Below, piece after piece: positions 27,767-36,908 of a stretch of DNA of 64,000 nt. The notes under the pieces are model-generated. The model did not search any database and had not been told where the DNA came from. It saw nothing but the letters and a program-made list of their open reading frames with translations. The position numbers and the translations under genes are program-made. Within the stretch, counting starts at the first letter, position 1. The number at the start of each line of letters is the position of its first letter. Source of the stretch: Agrobacterium tumefaciens (GTDB lineage Bacteria; Pseudomonadota; Alphaproteobacteria; Rhizobiales; Rhizobiaceae); assembly GCA_025560025.1 (NCBI GenBank), contig CP048485.1, positions 2,170,001 to 2,234,000 on the forward strand, given 5' to 3'.

Positions 27767-29358
27767 GCTTTCTTCGCATCGTGGTAGGAATTGCCTTCGG
27801 AGAGAACACCGAGTTCGAAACCGGATACGCCCTTGCGGAAGGCAGCCGTCTTCGTGGTCTGGAACATGAACACGAACGGGCTGTTCTGCATGTGCTCGCG
27901 CTGCAGGGCTTCATAAAGCTCCACGCGCTTTGCCGGGTCCTTCTCGTCACGGGCGGCTTCCGCCTTGGCGGCAAAGTCGTCGTTCTTGAAACGCGAACGC
28001 CACAGGAAGGGCTTCGACTTGGCGTCGTCGCCATTGTCCTTGTTGATGTTGAAGACATCGGCGTTGGAGTGCGGATCGAAATAATCCGTGCCCCATGCCG
28101 AAAGCGCCATCTGGTGTTCGCGGGCGCGCATCTTGGTCAGAACCTGACGGTTTTCAGCCGATTGCAGACGAACCTTGATGCCGATATCGGCAAGGTTTGC
28201 CTGGATGGCCTGCGCCAGATCCGGGTAAGGCTGGGCGGAATAGTGATCCATGCTGATTTCGAAACCGTCGGCAAGACCAGCCTCGGCCATCAGTGCCTTG
28301 GCCTTTTCAACATCGCGCTGGAACGGAATGTCGTTGACGGCGCCCGGGAAGCCTTCCGGCTCAAAGCTCTGGTGGACTTCGTGGGTCAGCGGCACGATAT
28401 TTTCCTGCATGCCCTTGTAGTCCAGCGCCCACTTGATCGCCTGCCAGACCTGCGGCTTGGCGAGGTTCTCATTGCCCTGGTTGAGCGAGATCAGAACCAG
28501 CGAAGCGATGCTCTTGCGCTCGAGTTCGATGTTCTCGTCGTTCTTGACGGTACGCAGCTGCTCCGAGGTGAGGTCGCGGGCAATGTCGATATCGCCCTTC
28601 TGCAGCATCAGCAGCTGGGAAGACGGATCGGTGACGTGGCGCAGCACGATGCGCTTGATATTGCCCTTGTAGGGGCCGTTCGGGTTGACTGTCAGCGCGA
28701 CGCTTTCGCTCGGCTTCCAGGCCTGCAGGACGAAATCGCCGGAACCGGCGCTGTTCTTCTGCAGCCAGCCATTGCCAAGGTCTTCGCCGGAAGCATTGGC
28801 GAGAACCGCCTTCTTTTCGACGATCGCGCCGATATTGGCGGAGAGGCAATACAGCAGGAAGGAGATGGCGGTCGGCTTTGCCGTCGTCAGCTTCACCGTC
28901 TTGTCGTCGGCGGCAACGATGGTTGTTTCGGCATTGTCGGGCGTGAAGCCGAACTGGCTGATGATGAAGGCCGGGCTCTTGTTCATCTTGATGGCGCGCT
29001 GCAGCGAGAAGGCCACGTCTTCCGCAGTCACTTTCGCGCCGCTGGAGAACGTCGCTTCGTCACCGATCACAAAGGTGAAGACCTTGCTGTCCGCATCGGC
29101 TTCCCAGGATTTCGCGATCACCGGATCTACCTTGGTGGAATCTTCGCGATTGGCGCGCACCAGCTTCTGATACATGTTGGAGATGATTTCACCGCCGACG
29201 GCTTCGAAACCTTCATGCGGGTCAAGGCTCGTCATATTGTCCAGCTGCTGGGCCACCACCAGAATATCCTTGGGTGTCGCGGCAAATGCCGGAATACGCG
29301 CATAGGACAGGAACGGTACGGCTGCGCCGGCAATCAACAGGTTGCGTCTTGAAATCAT
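27763..29358 (-). CDS. Dipeptide ABC transporter substrate-binding protein
   Basis: Periplasmic binding protein of family 5 (DppA/OppA), 531 residues. The N-terminus SRRNLLIAGAA is a twin-arginine signal, with probable cleavage after AFA near residue 27. Family motifs include SLDPHEGF and AWGTDYFDPHSNAD. The ATG at 29358 has AAAGGGGA at the right distance; the open frame 21 codons further upstream lacks one. It is the first gene of the transporter operon, divergent from the M19 dipeptidase gene, which suggests dipeptides as substrate. Confidence 0.92.
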   Translation of the reverse strand: MISRRNLLIAGAAVPFLSYARIPAFAATPKDILVVAQQLDNMTSLDPHEGFEAVGGEIISNMYQKLVRANREDSTKVDPVIAKSWEADADSKVFTFVIGDEATFSSGAKVTAEDVAFSLQRAIKMNKSPAFIISQFGFTPDNAETTIVAADDKTVKLTTAKPTAISFLLYCLSANIGAIVEKKAVLANASGEDLGNGWLQKNSAGSGDFVLQAWKPSESVALTVNPNGPYKGNIKRIVLRHVTDPSSQLLMLQKGDIDIARDLTSEQLRTVKNDENIELERKSIASLVLISLNQGNENLAKPQVWQAIKWALDYKGMQENIVPLTHEVHQSFEPEGFPGAVNDIPFQRDVEKAKALMAEAGLADGFEISMDHYSAQPYPDLAQAIQANLADIGIKVRLQSAENRQVLTKMRAREHQMALSAWGTDYFDPHSNADVFNINKDNGDDAKSKPFLWRSRFKNDDFAAKAEAARDEKDPAKRVELYEALQREHMQNSPFVFMFQTTKTAAFRKGVSGFELGVLSEGNSYHDAKKA

Positions 29359-29596
29359 CGAAAATCCCCTTTCGGACCTTATTTTTCGGAAAACGGTATG
29401 GGTCTGCCCCAATCCAGTCATTTTTTTTATGTTTCCCCGCGATTACCATGAGCAAACGAGGCGCGACCAATTCCAAATTTGGCAGAGCCTATGCACGGAT
29501 TGCATTTGCTCCCGCCTTGACCTTTCCTCTACCAATTCCCACAAAGTCTGACGGACGCGCGCCCGCGCGGCTCCGCATATCCAAAGGTGAATGACC

Positions 29597-30637
29597 ATGA
29601 CCGATGAAAAAACCGTACCCGTCTTCGACGGCCACAACGACGTGCTTCTGCGGTTATGGCGATCGGGCAATGCTTCTCCCGAAACGCTTCTCATCGAAGG
29701 GGATACGGTCGGCCACATCGACCTGCCGCGCGCCAAGAAGGGCGGCCTGGCCGGCGGCCTCTGCGCCGCCTATGTGCCCTCGCCCAGCATGGACAAGGAC
29801 GCCAATGGCGATTACTCGACACCCAACGAGGCGGATGCGCTGAAGGCGACGCTTGCCATGGCCGCCCTTTTGTTCCGGGCCGAGAAGCAGTCGAAGGGCG
29901 CTCTGAAGGTCTGCCGCACGGCCGCCGATATCCGCAACGCGATAGCCGAGGGCGCTTTCGCTTCCGTCTTCCATATCGAAGGTGCGGAAGCGATCGGTGC
30001 CGATCTGGATGCGCTCCACGTTCTCTACGAAGCGGGCCTACGCACGCTCGGGCCGGTCTGGAGCCGCCCGAACATCTTCGCTTACGGTGTGCCTTTCCGT
30101 TTCCCCTCAACCCCGGATATCGGCCCTGGCCTCACGGACGCCGGCAAGCGGCTGGTGAAGACCTGCAACGAACTGAAGATCATGGTCGACCTGTCGCACA
30201 TGAACGAGCAGGGTTTCTGGGATATCGCCAAGATTTCCGATGCGCCGCTGGTGGCATCGCATTCCAACGCCTATGCGCTGTGCAATCACAGCCGCAACCT
30301 GACGGACCGCCAGCTGGACGCCATCCGCGACACGGGCGGCCTTGCCGGCATCAATTTCGGCGTTCTGTTCCTGCGTCAGGATGGCGTGAAGAACCCGAAT
30401 ACGGACCTGAACGAACTGGTCCGCCACGTGGACTATATCGTCAACCGCATCGGCATCGATCACGTCGCCCTCGGTTCGGATTTCGACGGCACCACCATTC
30501 CCGCCGCCATGAAGGATGCGGCCGACCTGCAATTGCTGGTCGAGGCTCTGCGCAAGGGCGGTTATGACGACGAGGCGCTTGCCAAGATCTGCCACGGCAA
30601 CTGGATCCGTGTGCTGGAAAAGACCTGGGGCGCATGA
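29597..30637 (+). CDS. Membrane dipeptidase family protein (M19, renal-dipeptidase-like)
   Basis: Zinc metallopeptidase of the amidohydrolase fold, 346 residues. M19 enzymes cleave dipeptides and tolerate a D-residue at the C-terminal position. Metal ligands are visible: HND near residue 11, the Glu in VFHIEGAEAIG, and later His residues in MVDLSHMNE and VASHSNAYAL; GSDFDG is the conserved late motif. No signal peptide is seen. The ATG at 29597 has AAAGG nine bases upstream; an ATG two codons earlier is possible. It is divergent from the dipeptide-transporter operon with about 240 bases between. Confidence 0.9.
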   Translation: MTDEKTVPVFDGHNDVLLRLWRSGNASPETLLIEGDTVGHIDLPRAKKGGLAGGLCAAYVPSPSMDKDANGDYSTPNEADALKATLAMAALLFRAEKQSKGALKVCRTAADIRNAIAEGAFASVFHIEGAEAIGADLDALHVLYEAGLRTLGPVWSRPNIFAYGVPFRFPSTPDIGPGLTDAGKRLVKTCNELKIMVDLSHMNEQGFWDIAKISDAPLVASHSNAYALCNHSRNLTDRQLDAIRDTGGLAGINFGVLFLRQDGVKNPNTDLNELVRHVDYIVNRIGIDHVALGSDFDGTTIPAAMKDAADLQLLVEALRKGGYDDEALAKICHGNWIRVLEKTWGA

Positions 30638-30655
30638 GGCATAAATTGAGATTCA

Positions 30656-30679
30656 TCTCCGGCGCAGAAACGCCGGAGA
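30656..30679. terminator. Stem-loop between convergent genes
   Basis: A perfect 9-bp stem (30656-30664 with 30671-30679) and a six-base loop lie between the dipeptidase stop and the end of the small membrane-protein gene. There is no strong T-run on either side, so it could be a weak bidirectional terminator. Confidence 0.45.
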
Positions 30680-30695
30680 CATGAAGCGGCAGGCC

Positions 30696-30989
30696 TTAAG
30701 CCTTCGCCGCTTTTTTCTTGCCCGTCGCCCGGAAGGCAAGAAGGCCTGCGACCAGAGCAAACATCGCCCATTTCATCGGCAGCACATCCGCCGTTTCACT
30801 GCGGATCGGGCGAACGGTCACGGTACCCGGACGCGATTCATAACCGGCCTGCCCGCTGGCCCTGGCGTCGTCGATCTGCTGCGGCGAAACGACCCATTCG
30901 GCACCCCGCATCTTGTCATAGGTCATGAAGCCGCCGCCCGCCACGATGGCGGCGACGAGCGAAAGCACTATTCTTGTGGGCATGTTCAT
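30696..30989 (-). CDS. Small membrane protein of unknown function
   Basis: A 97-residue protein not recognised from any family. It has one hydrophobic segment at the N-terminus (IVLSLVAAIVAGGGFM), a polar middle of about 45 residues, a second hydrophobic segment (WAMFALVAGLLAF) and a Lys/Ala-rich tail (TGKKKAAKA). The middle part is probably periplasmic. The ATG at 30989 has GAAGGAG seven bases upstream, which suits it better than the ATG two codons earlier. It converges with the dipeptidase gene and is divergent from lpiA. Confidence 0.7.
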   Translation of the reverse strand: MNMPTRIVLSLVAAIVAGGGFMTYDKMRGAEWVVSPQQIDDARASGQAGYESRPGTVTVRPIRSETADVLPMKWAMFALVAGLLAFRATGKKKAAKA

Positions 30990-31268
30990 TTGCATTCTCC
31001 TTCAATTAAAAGGAGCGTGTAGTCGCATCAAACCTCACCACCAAGCAACCGTAACGGTCAATTGGCCGCCTTTAGGAACAATCCTGCAAATCATGCATTC
31101 CATAGTTGCATTTTTACCTTTAGACTTGGCGCAATTCAGGGATAATCGGTCACAAACTTCACATCGACACTTCATGCTTTTCTGCTAATCACATTTCCTC
31201 AACCGAAACGAATTAGCGACACATTCCTGTGGTTCGCCAACCTTGGGAACGGGCGCTGGATAAAGCAC

Positions 31269-33869
31269 ATGGCAGACAAGAGCGAAATCACACAGACCGA
31301 CCTCGCAGAATCCGCGGTTGAAAGCTTCTTTGCCAGAAACCGACCCTATCTGACCGCGATCGCCATCACACTGGTCTTCGTGATGATGACCTTCGCCATT
31401 TATCACCTGACGTCGGAAGTCCGCTATGACGATGTCATCGACGCGCTGACGCAGACCTCGACCTCCGCGGTCCTGCTCGCCATCGTCTTCACGGCGCTCA
31501 GCTTTTTCGCGCTGATACTCTACGACGCCAATGCCATCGAATATATCGGTCGCAAGCTGCCGTTTCCGCCCATGGCGGCAACCGCCTTTGCTGCCTACGC
31601 CATCGGCAATACCGCCGGTTTCGGACCCTTGAGCGGCGGCGCAATCCGCTTTCGCGCCTATTCGCGGCTTGGGCTTTCACCCGGCGAAATCGCCCGCGTC
31701 ATCGCCTTCGTCACCCTGTCCTTCGGGCTTGGTCTGCTTTCGGTCAGCGCCATCTCCACCTTCATCGTCGCACCGCGCATCGCCTCCATCATCGGCGTCG
31801 ATGCCCTGATCCTCAGAGGGGCCGCGCTGGCCGTCATCGCGGCGCTTGTCATTGCGGCCTATATCGGACGCAACGGCCACACGATCAAGCTTGGCGCCTG
31901 GCGTCTGCGCCTCCCGGACAGCCGCACCTCTTCCCGCCAGTTCCTCGTCTCGGCCTTTGATATCGCCGCCTCCGCCTCCGTGCTTTACGTGCTCCTGCCC
32001 GACACCCATCTCGGCTGGCCGACATTTTTCGCGATCTACGCCACCGCCGTCGGCCTCGGCGTCCTCAGCCATGTGCCGGCCGGTCTCGGCGTCTTCGAAA
32101 CCGTAATGGTCGCAGGGCTCGGCAACGCCATCAGCGTTGACCAGCTGCTCGGAAGCCTCGTGCTTTACCGCGTGATCTATCACGTCCTGCCGCTGGTGGT
32201 CGCCATTCTGGTGATGCTCGTTTCGGAGATGAAGCAGTTTGCGGCAAAGCCTGTTGTCTCCGACATCAGCCAGCTTGCCGTGCGCCTTGCCCCGCCGCTG
32301 CTATCAACCTTCGCGATGATCCTCGGCACCATGCTGATCTTCTCGAGCGTGACGCCAACGCCGGACAGCAATCTGGATTTCCTGTCCAATTTCGTGCCGC
32401 TGCCGATCATCGAGGCGGCGCATTTTCTCACCAGCATTCTCGGCCTCGTGCTCGTCGTCGCCTCGCGCGGCCTCGGACAGCGGCTGGACGGCGCCTGGTG
32501 GATCGCGCTGGTCGCCGCGTCGCTGGCGCTGGTTCTCTCCCTCCTCAAGGCCATCGCGGTTTTCGAAGCTGCCATTCTCGGTGTCTTCATCGCCGCCCTT
32601 GCCGCCAACATGCGCAGCTTCAATCGCCATGCCTCGCTGGTGAAACAGGCGCTGGGGCCAAGCTGGCTTGCGGCCATGGCGGTCATCGTCGCGGGCGCGG
32701 CAACCATTCTGCTCTTCGTCTATCGCGATACGGATTACAGTCAGACATTGTGGTGGCAGTTCGAATTCTCCGAGGAAGCGCCGCGCGGATTGCGCGCCCT
32801 TCTCGGCCTCGTGCTCGCCTCCTCCACAATCGCCATCTTCAGTCTCATGCGGCCGGTGGCCTACAGGCCGGACGCAATCGAGGCCGACGACGTGGCAAGC
32901 GCCACCGACATCGTGCTGAAACAGGACGCGGCCGACGCCAATCTGGTGCGTATGGGCGACAAGCACGTGATGTTCTCGGAAAGCGGCAATGCCTTCATCA
33001 TGTATGGTATTCAGGGCCGCTCCTGGATCGCCTTCGCCGATCCCGTCGGCGACGAGGAGGATTTCCCCGATCTGGTCTGGCAGTTCGTCGAAGCCGCGCG
33101 TTCGGCGGGCGCACGCGCCGCCTTTTACCAGATTTCGCCTTTCCTGCTCTCCCATTGCGCCGATGCGGGCCTGCGCGCCTTCAAGCTTGGGGAACTGGCG
33201 CTGGTCGATCTCACCGCCTTCGAGCTGAAGGGCGGCAAGCTTGCGACCCTTCGCCAGTCGCTGAGCCGCGGTGCCCGGGACGGGCTGAGCTTCGAGGTCG
33301 TCGAAAAGGCGCATGTGGCGGATATTCTGGACGAGCTGAAACAGGTCTCCGACAGCTGGCTTGCGCATCACAACACACGGGAAAAGCGCTTTTCGCTTGG
33401 CGCTTTCGAGCCGGATTACATCCTGTCGCAGCCCGTCGCCGTATTGCGCAAGGATGGAAAAATCACCGCTTTCGCCAATCTGATGGTAACGGACACGAAA
33501 AAGGAAGCCACCGTCGATCTCATGCGTTTTTCGCCGGATGCGCCGCGCGGCGCGATGGATTTTCTCTTCGTCAGCATCATGCAGCATCTGCGCGAGGCTG
33601 GATATGAAAGCTTCAACCTCGGCATGGCGCCCATGTCCGGCATGTCGAAGCGTGATGCGGCGCCGGTCTGGGACCGCATCGGCAGCACGCTGTTCGAACA
33701 CGGCGACCGTTTTTACAACTTCAAAGGCCTTCGCGCCTTCAAGGCGAAGTTCCACCCGAAATGGGAACCCCGTTACCTCGCCGTGCAAAACGGTGCGGAC
33801 GCCGCTCTGGCGTTGATGGATGCGACGGTTCTGATCAGCGGCGGCGTCAGAGGAGTGATCGGAAAATGA
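31269..33869 (+). CDS. lpiA: Lysyl-phosphatidylglycerol synthase (MprF/LpiA)
   Basis: Bifunctional inner-membrane protein of 866 residues. The N-terminal half (about 20-520) holds many TM helices of the flippase domain. The C-terminal half (about 550-860) is the GNAT-like domain that transfers lysine from Lys-tRNA to phosphatidylglycerol (FVSIMQHLREAGYESFNLGMAPMSG region). In Rhizobium tropici lpiA is induced by low pH and lies in an operon with the acvB homologue atvA. Here its stop overlaps the acvB start by four bases. The 279-base gap upstream contains GGAAC at 31075, which may belong to an ECF-type promoter, but the -10 match is poor. Confidence 0.93.
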   Translation: MADKSEITQTDLAESAVESFFARNRPYLTAIAITLVFVMMTFAIYHLTSEVRYDDVIDALTQTSTSAVLLAIVFTALSFFALILYDANAIEYIGRKLPFPPMAATAFAAYAIGNTAGFGPLSGGAIRFRAYSRLGLSPGEIARVIAFVTLSFGLGLLSVSAISTFIVAPRIASIIGVDALILRGAALAVIAALVIAAYIGRNGHTIKLGAWRLRLPDSRTSSRQFLVSAFDIAASASVLYVLLPDTHLGWPTFFAIYATAVGLGVLSHVPAGLGVFETVMVAGLGNAISVDQLLGSLVLYRVIYHVLPLVVAILVMLVSEMKQFAAKPVVSDISQLAVRLAPPLLSTFAMILGTMLIFSSVTPTPDSNLDFLSNFVPLPIIEAAHFLTSILGLVLVVASRGLGQRLDGAWWIALVAASLALVLSLLKAIAVFEAAILGVFIAALAANMRSFNRHASLVKQALGPSWLAAMAVIVAGAATILLFVYRDTDYSQTLWWQFEFSEEAPRGLRALLGLVLASSTIAIFSLMRPVAYRPDAIEADDVASATDIVLKQDAADANLVRMGDKHVMFSESGNAFIMYGIQGRSWIAFADPVGDEEDFPDLVWQFVEAARSAGARAAFYQISPFLLSHCADAGLRAFKLGELALVDLTAFELKGGKLATLRQSLSRGARDGLSFEVVEKAHVADILDELKQVSDSWLAHHNTREKRFSLGAFEPDYILSQPVAVLRKDGKITAFANLMVTDTKKEATVDLMRFSPDAPRGAMDFLFVSIMQHLREAGYESFNLGMAPMSGMSKRDAAPVWDRIGSTLFEHGDRFYNFKGLRAFKAKFHPKWEPRYLAVQNGADAALALMDATVLISGGVRGVIGK

Positions 33870-35251
33870 GAAAACCCACCATCTTGAAGGCCGCGCTTGC
33901 CGCTTCCGCCCTGTTCGCTTCCTCGCTGTTCATGTCCAGCGCCGCCTTTGCGCAGGATAAGCCGGCCTATGAGACCGGCATGATCCCCTCCGAGCATATA
34001 ATGGTGCCGGATGGCGAAATTCTCGCCAGCGTCTTCCTGATTTCCGATGCTGACGGATGGACGCCTGCCGATGAGACCCGCGCCAAGGCGCTGGTGGAAA
34101 AAGGTGCCGCCGTGGTCGGTATCGATTTCAAGGAGTATCTGAAGGCGCTCGAGGCCGATGAGGACGAGTGCATCTATATGATCTCAGACATCGAGTCGCT
34201 CTCGCAGCAGATCCAGCGCACCGCCGGCACCAGCAGCTACCGCCAGCCCATCCTCACCGGCATCGGCAAGGGCGGAACGCTGGCGCTGGCAATGATTGCA
34301 CAGAGCCCGGTCTCCACCGTGCGGGAAGCCATCGCCGTCGACCCCAAAGCGGGCCTGCCGCTTGAAAAGATACTTTGCACTCCCGCCACCAAGGACAAGG
34401 TGGATGGTGAAACGGTCTATGGCCTGACCGACGGCCCGCTGCCTGCGCCCGTCAGCGTGCTGTTCACGCCCGCTGCGGACCAGAAGGGCCGCGATCACGT
34501 CAACGCGCTTGTGAAGCTGCATCCCGATATCGACGTGACGGATGTGACCGACAAGGCGGACGAGGTCCTGACCCAGACCCTGTCCGATCAGGTCGACGCC
34601 GCCGGCGATACCGACAGCCCGCTTGGCCTGCCGATCAAGGTTCTGGAAACAAGCCCTGTGATGGACACCATGGCGGTGATCTATTCCGGTGACGGCGGCT
34701 GGCGCGATCTCGATGAAGAAGTGGGCGGCGCATTGCAGAAGCAGGGCATACCCGTGATCGGTGTCGATGCCCTGCGTTATTTCTGGAAAGAAAAACAGCC
34801 ACAGGAAGTCGCAGGCGACCTCGCACGCATCATCGACACCTACCGCAAGGAATGGAAGGTTCGAAACGTTGTGCTGATCGGCTATTCCTTCGGTGCCGAT
34901 ATCATTCCGGCGACCTTCAACCTGCTGCCGGAACGCGCGAAATCGCATGTCGTACAGCTCACGCTCATGGGGCTGTCCACGGAGGTGGATTTCGAGATTT
35001 CCGTTCAGGGCTGGCTCGGCGTGGCCGGCGAAGGCAAGGGCGGCAAGACGGTTGACGACATCGCCAAGATCGATCCGAAACTGGTGCAGTGCATTTACGG
35101 CACGGAGGAAGAGGATGAAGACCCCTGCCCCGGCCTGAAGGCGAAGGGCGTGGAAACGCTCGGCATTGAAGGCGGCCACCATTTCGACGAGGATTACGAA
35201 GCGCTTGCCAACAGGATCGTGACATCGCTGAAGACCAGGCTTCCCAAATAA
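33866..35251 (+). CDS. acvB: AcvB, periplasmic lysyl-phosphatidylglycerol hydrolase (virulence protein)
   Basis: Periplasmic protein of 461 residues with a clear Sec signal peptide (cleavage after AFA, about residue 29). The C-terminal half is the VirJ-like alpha/beta hydrolase with nucleophile S341 in GYSFGAD and a late GGHHFDED. In A. tumefaciens, AcvB is needed for plant tumour formation and hydrolyses the lysyl-PG made by LpiA, which balances membrane charge. The ATG at 33866 overlaps the lpiA stop (ATGA). A longer open frame begins inside lpiA but has no signal peptide. telA follows after 233 bases. Confidence 0.93.
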   Translation: MRKPTILKAALAASALFASSLFMSSAAFAQDKPAYETGMIPSEHIMVPDGEILASVFLISDADGWTPADETRAKALVEKGAAVVGIDFKEYLKALEADEDECIYMISDIESLSQQIQRTAGTSSYRQPILTGIGKGGTLALAMIAQSPVSTVREAIAVDPKAGLPLEKILCTPATKDKVDGETVYGLTDGPLPAPVSVLFTPAADQKGRDHVNALVKLHPDIDVTDVTDKADEVLTQTLSDQVDAAGDTDSPLGLPIKVLETSPVMDTMAVIYSGDGGWRDLDEEVGGALQKQGIPVIGVDALRYFWKEKQPQEVAGDLARIIDTYRKEWKVRNVVLIGYSFGADIIPATFNLLPERAKSHVVQLTLMGLSTEVDFEISVQGWLGVAGEGKGGKTVDDIAKIDPKLVQCIYGTEEEDEDPCPGLKAKGVETLGIEGGHHFDEDYEALANRIVTSLKTRLPK

Positions 35252-35484
35252 ACTGACCAGACTGACTGCCCAGACTGGGGGCTTTCAGGCATCGCCGAAT
35301 GGCCGATGCGGTTCCAATACCTTGCCTGATGGTCCCCGCTTCGCGGCCATGCTTGCGGAATCGCTTAAAGTATTATTCAAAAGAAACCGGCCGGCGCTGG
35401 ATGTTCATGGTATTCCCGCAACCATGCTTCTGTTGATTGCCAACCATAGATTTATATTTCCCGACCGGTTCAGGGAGCCGCCGC

Positions 35485-36807
35485 ATGTCCACGTCAAAAA
35501 GAAAGACAAAAACACCAGTTCTCGTGGAACGGATCGATCAATTCGTCGGCCGGGTCAGGGAGGCGATGAAAAGCGACGACACCTTGCGAAACCGGAAAAT
35601 CCGCGATCTGTGGGATGCCGAGGTTCGCTACCATTTCGACAATGGCCGCACGGAAAAAACGCTTGAACTTTACATCATGAAATATCGCTATGCCCTGAAG
35701 GCTGAATTCGGCCCAAAGAGCACGCCGCTTGCCATCTGCAACATGAAAAAGCTGCGCGAGCGGCTGAACGCCTATATCGAGCGGGCGGACTATCCGAAAA
35801 CCGGCGTGGCGACATCCATTGTCGAAAAAATCGAACGGGCGGAATTCAACACCGCCGGTCGCAAGCCGACCGTTCTTCTACGCATCGCCGATTTCATTTC
35901 GGCGATGAACGGCATGGGTGCCAAAGAAGAGATGCAGGCTTTGTGGAACGCCGAAATCGACACCATGAAGGGCCGGGCGCAGACGACGATCATTTCCTAC
36001 ATCACGAAATATCGCAACGCCATCCGCGAAGCCTTCGGCGACGACCATCCGATGCTGAAGATCGCCACCGGCGATGCCGCCATGTATGAAGACGCCCGCC
36101 GGGTGAAGATGGAGAAGATCGCCAACAAGCATGGCGCACTGATCACCTTCGACAATTACCAGCAGGTTCTGAAGATTTGCGCCGATAAACTCCTGTCCGC
36201 CGATCCCCTCATGATCGGCATCGGCCTGATCGGCATGACGGGGCGACGCCCCTATGAGATTTTTACCCAGGCCGAGTTTTTCCCGGCGCCCTATGGCAAG
36301 GGCGTTTCCAAATGGAGCATCCTTTTCAACGGCCAGGCCAAGACGAAACAGGGCGAAGGAACGAAGTTCGGGATTACCTACGAAATTCCGGTTCTTGCCC
36401 GCTCCGCCACCATTCTGTCCGCCTATGAGCGCCTGCGCACGAGCGGGCAGGGAAAACTGTGGCACGGCATGTCGATCGACGATTTTTCGTCCGAAACCCG
36501 CCTGCTGCTGCGGGACACGGTCTTTAATCTGTTCGAGGATCTCTGGCCGCGGCAAGAACTTCCCAAGCCCTATGGCCTCAGACACCTATACGCCGAGGTG
36601 GCCTATCATAATTTCGCGCCGCCCCACGTCACCAAGAACAGCTATTTCGCCGCCATTCTCGGCCACAACAACAACGACCTCGAAACATCGCTATCCTATA
36701 TGACCTACACGCTGCCGGAAGATCGCGACGACGCGCTGGCACGGGCAAAGCGCACGAATGAACGGACATTGCAGCAAATGGCTGCCATCGCGCCCGTCTC
36801 CAGGTAA
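35485..36807 (+). CDS. telA: TelA telomere resolvase (protelomerase)
   Basis: Hairpin telomere resolvase of 440 residues, nearly the same as A. tumefaciens TelA (442 residues). It cuts a duplicated palindromic telomere with staggered nicks through 3'-phosphotyrosine links and reseals each strand into a covalently closed hairpin, finishing replication of the linear chromosome. All active-site residues fall at the published TelA numbers: R255 (MTGRRPYE), K286 (QAKTKQG), R366 (YGLRHLYAE), H394 (LGHNNND) and the nucleophile Y405 (SLSYMTY). The ATG at 35485 has GGGAG seven bases upstream; an in-frame ATG 16 codons earlier is less likely. The basic N-terminal and helical core regions (about 1-210) contact DNA. 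Confidence 0.96.
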   Translation: MSTSKRKTKTPVLVERIDQFVGRVREAMKSDDTLRNRKIRDLWDAEVRYHFDNGRTEKTLELYIMKYRYALKAEFGPKSTPLAICNMKKLRERLNAYIERADYPKTGVATSIVEKIERAEFNTAGRKPTVLLRIADFISAMNGMGAKEEMQALWNAEIDTMKGRAQTTIISYITKYRNAIREAFGDDHPMLKIATGDAAMYEDARRVKMEKIANKHGALITFDNYQQVLKICADKLLSADPLMIGIGLIGMTGRRPYEIFTQAEFFPAPYGKGVSKWSILFNGQAKTKQGEGTKFGITYEIPVLARSATILSAYERLRTSGQGKLWHGMSIDDFSSETRLLLRDTVFNLFEDLWPRQELPKPYGLRHLYAEVAYHNFAPPHVTKNSYFAAILGHNNNDLETSLSYMTYTLPEDRDDALARAKRTNERTLQQMAAIAPVSR

Positions 36808-36864
36808 AATCCCGTAGCGCGGCAGCCGGTCATCGGTAATGCGCGCTTGAGGCACTGTTTTCGC

Positions 36865-36902
36865 CCCTGCTGGCCGCAGGTTTCATCCCGCGGCCAGCAG
36901 GG
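36865..36902. terminator. Long stem-loop between telA and graK
   Basis: A perfect 13-bp GC-rich stem (36865-36877 with 36890-36902) and a 12-base loop lie between the convergent telA and graK genes. Neither strand has a strong T-run, so it may act as a weak bidirectional terminator or a 3'-end stabiliser. Confidence 0.55.
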
Positions 36903-36908
36903 TCTCCA

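Noticed and set aside
35252..35484. A hairpin telomere or TelA target site next to telA
   Set aside because: I found no long perfect palindrome in the flanks of telA; the stem at 36865-36902 has a 12-base loop and looks like a transcription signal.
35485..36807. Phage-type tyrosine recombinase/integrase
   Set aside because: The whole sequence follows TelA, including its specific active-site spacing, and there is no attachment site or mobile-element context.
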